From contig CALVNR010000004.1 in assembly GCA_944349905.1 (NCBI GenBank), forward strand, positions 1 to 64,000: a stretch of 64,000 bases of DNA, given 5' to 3'. Origin of the DNA: an uncultured Clostridia bacterium (GTDB lineage Bacteria > Bacillota > Clostridia > Christensenellales > UBA1242). Shown one piece after another: positions 62,292 through 64,000 of this stretch; positions within the stretch are counted from its first letter, which is position 1; the number at the start of each line of letters is the position of its first letter. The notes below the pieces were generated by a model. It was given only the letters and a program-made list of their open reading frames with translations, had not been told where the DNA came from and ran no database searches. The position numbers and the translations under genes are program-made.

Positions 62292-64000
62292 TCAACTATA
62301 TTTTTTGTTTTTTATTTCAGTTTGTAATCTTTCGATAAAATCAGACAATATAAGACCTGATTTGTTTTCAAAACCCCTACCTCTTATTGAAATAGTTTTT
62401 GTTTTTTCTTCTTCGTCTCCAACTATAATTAAATAAGGTATTTTTAAAGCAGATGCTTCTCTTATTTTATAACCAATTTTTTCATTTCTTATATCTAAAT
62501 CCACTCTTAACCCTAAATCAAAAAGTTGGTTTCTTATTTCAGTAGCATAATCATTGTTTCTTTCGGTAAGAGACATAACTCTTACTTGTTCAGGAGCAAG
62601 CCAAAGTGGAAAAGCACCAGCATATTTTTCAATAAGATAAGCAAGCGTTCTTTCATAGCAACCAATGCTCGTTCTATGAATAATATAAGGAGTTTTCTTT
62701 TGACCATCTTTATCTGTGTAAACCATACCAAATTTTTCAGCAAGCATTTGGTCTATTTGAATTGTTATTAAAGTATCTTCTTTTCCAAAAACATTTTTTA
62801 TTTGTATATCAAGTTTTGGTCCGTAGAATGCTGCTTCACCTACTCCGACAACATAAGGAATTTGCAAATGGTCAAGAATTTTTTTCATAGTAGATTGTGC
62901 TTCATCCCATTGCTCTTTTGTTCCAATATACTTTTCTCTATTATTTTCATCCCATTGAGAAAAACGATAAGATGCGTCTTCGTATAGTTCTAATGTTTTT
63001 AACATATAAATAGCAAGTTCCAAACAGCCTTTAAATTCTTCTTCGAGTTGATCAGGTCTGCACATTAAATGACCTTCTGAAATTGTAAACTGTCTAACTC
63101 TAATAAGTCCGTGCATTTCACCACTTGCTTCATTTCTGAAAAGAGTTGAAGTTTCATCATATCTTATAGGCAAATCTTTGTATGATCTTGCTTTGTTTAA
63201 ATATGCTTGATATTGGAAAGGACAAGTCATAGGTCTTAAAGCATAAACCTCATCGTCTTTTTCTTCATCTCCAAGAACAAACATTCCGTCTTTATAGTGG
63301 TCCCAATGTCCGGAAATTTTGTATAAATCGCTTTTAGCCATAAATGGAGTTTTTGTAAGTTGCCAGCCTCTTTTTGCTTCTTCATCTTCTACAAATCTTT
63401 GCATAATTTGTACAATTTTTGCTCCTCTTGGTAAAAGAATTGGCAAACCTTGACCAATATAGTCAACAGTTGTAAAAAGTTCAAGCTCTCTGCCTAATTT
63501 ATTGTGATCTCTTTTTCTAGCTTCTTCAAGCATTGAAACATAATCTGCAAGTTCTTTTTTTGATTTGAAAGCATAACAATAAACTCTTTGCAACATTTTA
63601 TTTTTTTCGTTTCCTCTCCAATATGCACCATTTACGCTATGAATTTTAAAACCATAATTTTGAAGTCTTCTTGTGCTGTCAACATGAGGACCTCTGCAAA
63701 GGTCAAAAAAGTCATTTCCTAGATAGTATATTGAAACTTCTTCATTGTCTGGAAGCTCATTAATAATTTCTGTTTTATATTGATTGTTTTCAAACAATTG
63801 AAGTGCTTTTTCTTTTGAAACAACTTCTTTTCTAAATTCCTCACCCTTGTTTATTATTTCTTGCATTTTTTTCTCAATAGTTTTAAATTCATCAGGTGTT
63901 ATAGATTGTTCAAGGTCTATATCATAATAAAAACCATCTTCAATAGCAGGGCCAATAGTTAATTTTGTTTGTGGATATAGTTGCATAAGTGCTTTTGCAA
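62292..64000 (-). CDS. thrS: Threonyl-tRNA synthetase (partial, start beyond window)
   Basis: At least 569 aa are visible. The frame continues past the internal ATG at 63986 (ALMQLYPQTKLTIGPAIEDGFYYD), so the N-terminal TGS domain lies outside. Present are the rest of the editing domain (RGPHVDSTRRL), motif 1-2 core (RNEASGEMHGLIRVRQFTISEGHLMC), zinc ligands (MTCPFQYQ, SIGCYERTLAYLIEKYAG) and the anticodon-binding domain to the end. The last residues are KNKKYS. Confidence 0.97.
   Translation of the reverse strand, partial: AKALMQLYPQTKLTIGPAIEDGFYYDIDLEQSITPDEFKTIEKKMQEIINKGEEFRKEVVSKEKALQLFENNQYKTEIINELPDNEEVSIYYLGNDFFDLCRGPHVDSTRRLQNYGFKIHSVNGAYWRGNEKNKMLQRVYCYAFKSKKELADYVSMLEEARKRDHNKLGRELELFTTVDYIGQGLPILLPRGAKIVQIMQRFVEDEEAKRGWQLTKTPFMAKSDLYKISGHWDHYKDGMFVLGDEEKDDEVYALRPMTCPFQYQAYLNKARSYKDLPIRYDETSTLFRNEASGEMHGLIRVRQFTISEGHLMCRPDQLEEEFKGCLELAIYMLKTLELYEDASYRFSQWDENNREKYIGTKEQWDEAQSTMKKILDHLQIPYVVGVGEAAFYGPKLDIQIKNVFGKEDTLITIQIDQMLAEKFGMVYTDKDGQKKTPYIIHRTSIGCYERTLAYLIEKYAGAFPLWLAPEQVRVMSLTERNNDYATEIRNQLFDLGLRVDLDIRNEKIGYKIREASALKIPYLIIVGDEEEKTKTISIRGRGFENKSGLILSDFIERLQTEIKNKKYS

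Overview
The window is a low-GC, spore-forming Firmicutes-type chromosome segment, most likely from an uncultured Clostridia relative. The basis is a complete eight-gene spoIIIA operon, a SpoIVB-type protease, Firmicutes-specific families (DUF4364, TIGR04086, YjzC-like, ylxR/ylxQ, Asp23), a T-box leader and Shine-Dalgarno sites close to AAGGAG. There are no rRNA genes, prophage, insertion sequences or CRISPR arrays. One tRNA gene (Ser-GGA) is present, plus two copies of a tRNA-resembling repeat at the left edge.

Left arm (about 0.3-27.9 kb, mostly + strand): archaeal-type aspS and asnS; tRNA-Ser; small unknown genes with a HIT protein and rnhA; T-box-controlled pheST followed by a cysteine desulfurase and thiI; argR-recN; ruvCAB-queA-tgt (Holliday-junction resolution and queuosine); rny with a structured leader; a minus-strand Xer-type recombinase; serS with an unknown gene; and an unusual PadR-type winged helix fused to a membrane domain.

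Right arm (about 27.9-64 kb, almost all minus strand): spoIVB; yebC; an rRNA methyltransferase with rplT-rpmI-infC behind an L20-type leader; xseB-proS-xseA-nusB-asp23 and spoIIIAH to AA; efp; an endonuclease IV-like gene; the translation operon rimP-nusA-ylxR-ylxQ-infB-rbfA-nrnA-truB; and the envelope and ribosome block rpsB-tsf, frr-uppS-cdsA-rseP, then secD-secF, yajC and thrS. In the classic Firmicutes order pyrH, dxr, proS and full polC would lie inside this block. Here pyrH and dxr are absent, proS sits between xseA and xseB, and the polC slot holds a 513-codon gene keeping only the PolC N-terminal, OB and exonuclease parts.

Three patterns stand out. Genes on the two arms converge near 27.9 kb, and a dif-like site sits beside the Xer gene at 23.3 kb, so the window probably contains the replication terminus. 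Four genes (the DUF4364 gene, ruvC, xer and the PolC-derived exonuclease) have a good sigma-A-type promoter whose -10 box ends exactly 6 nt before the start codon, with no ribosome binding site, which predicts leaderless mRNAs. The PadR-membrane fusion and the PolC-derived exonuclease have unusual architectures. All calls come from reading the sequence; no database search was run.
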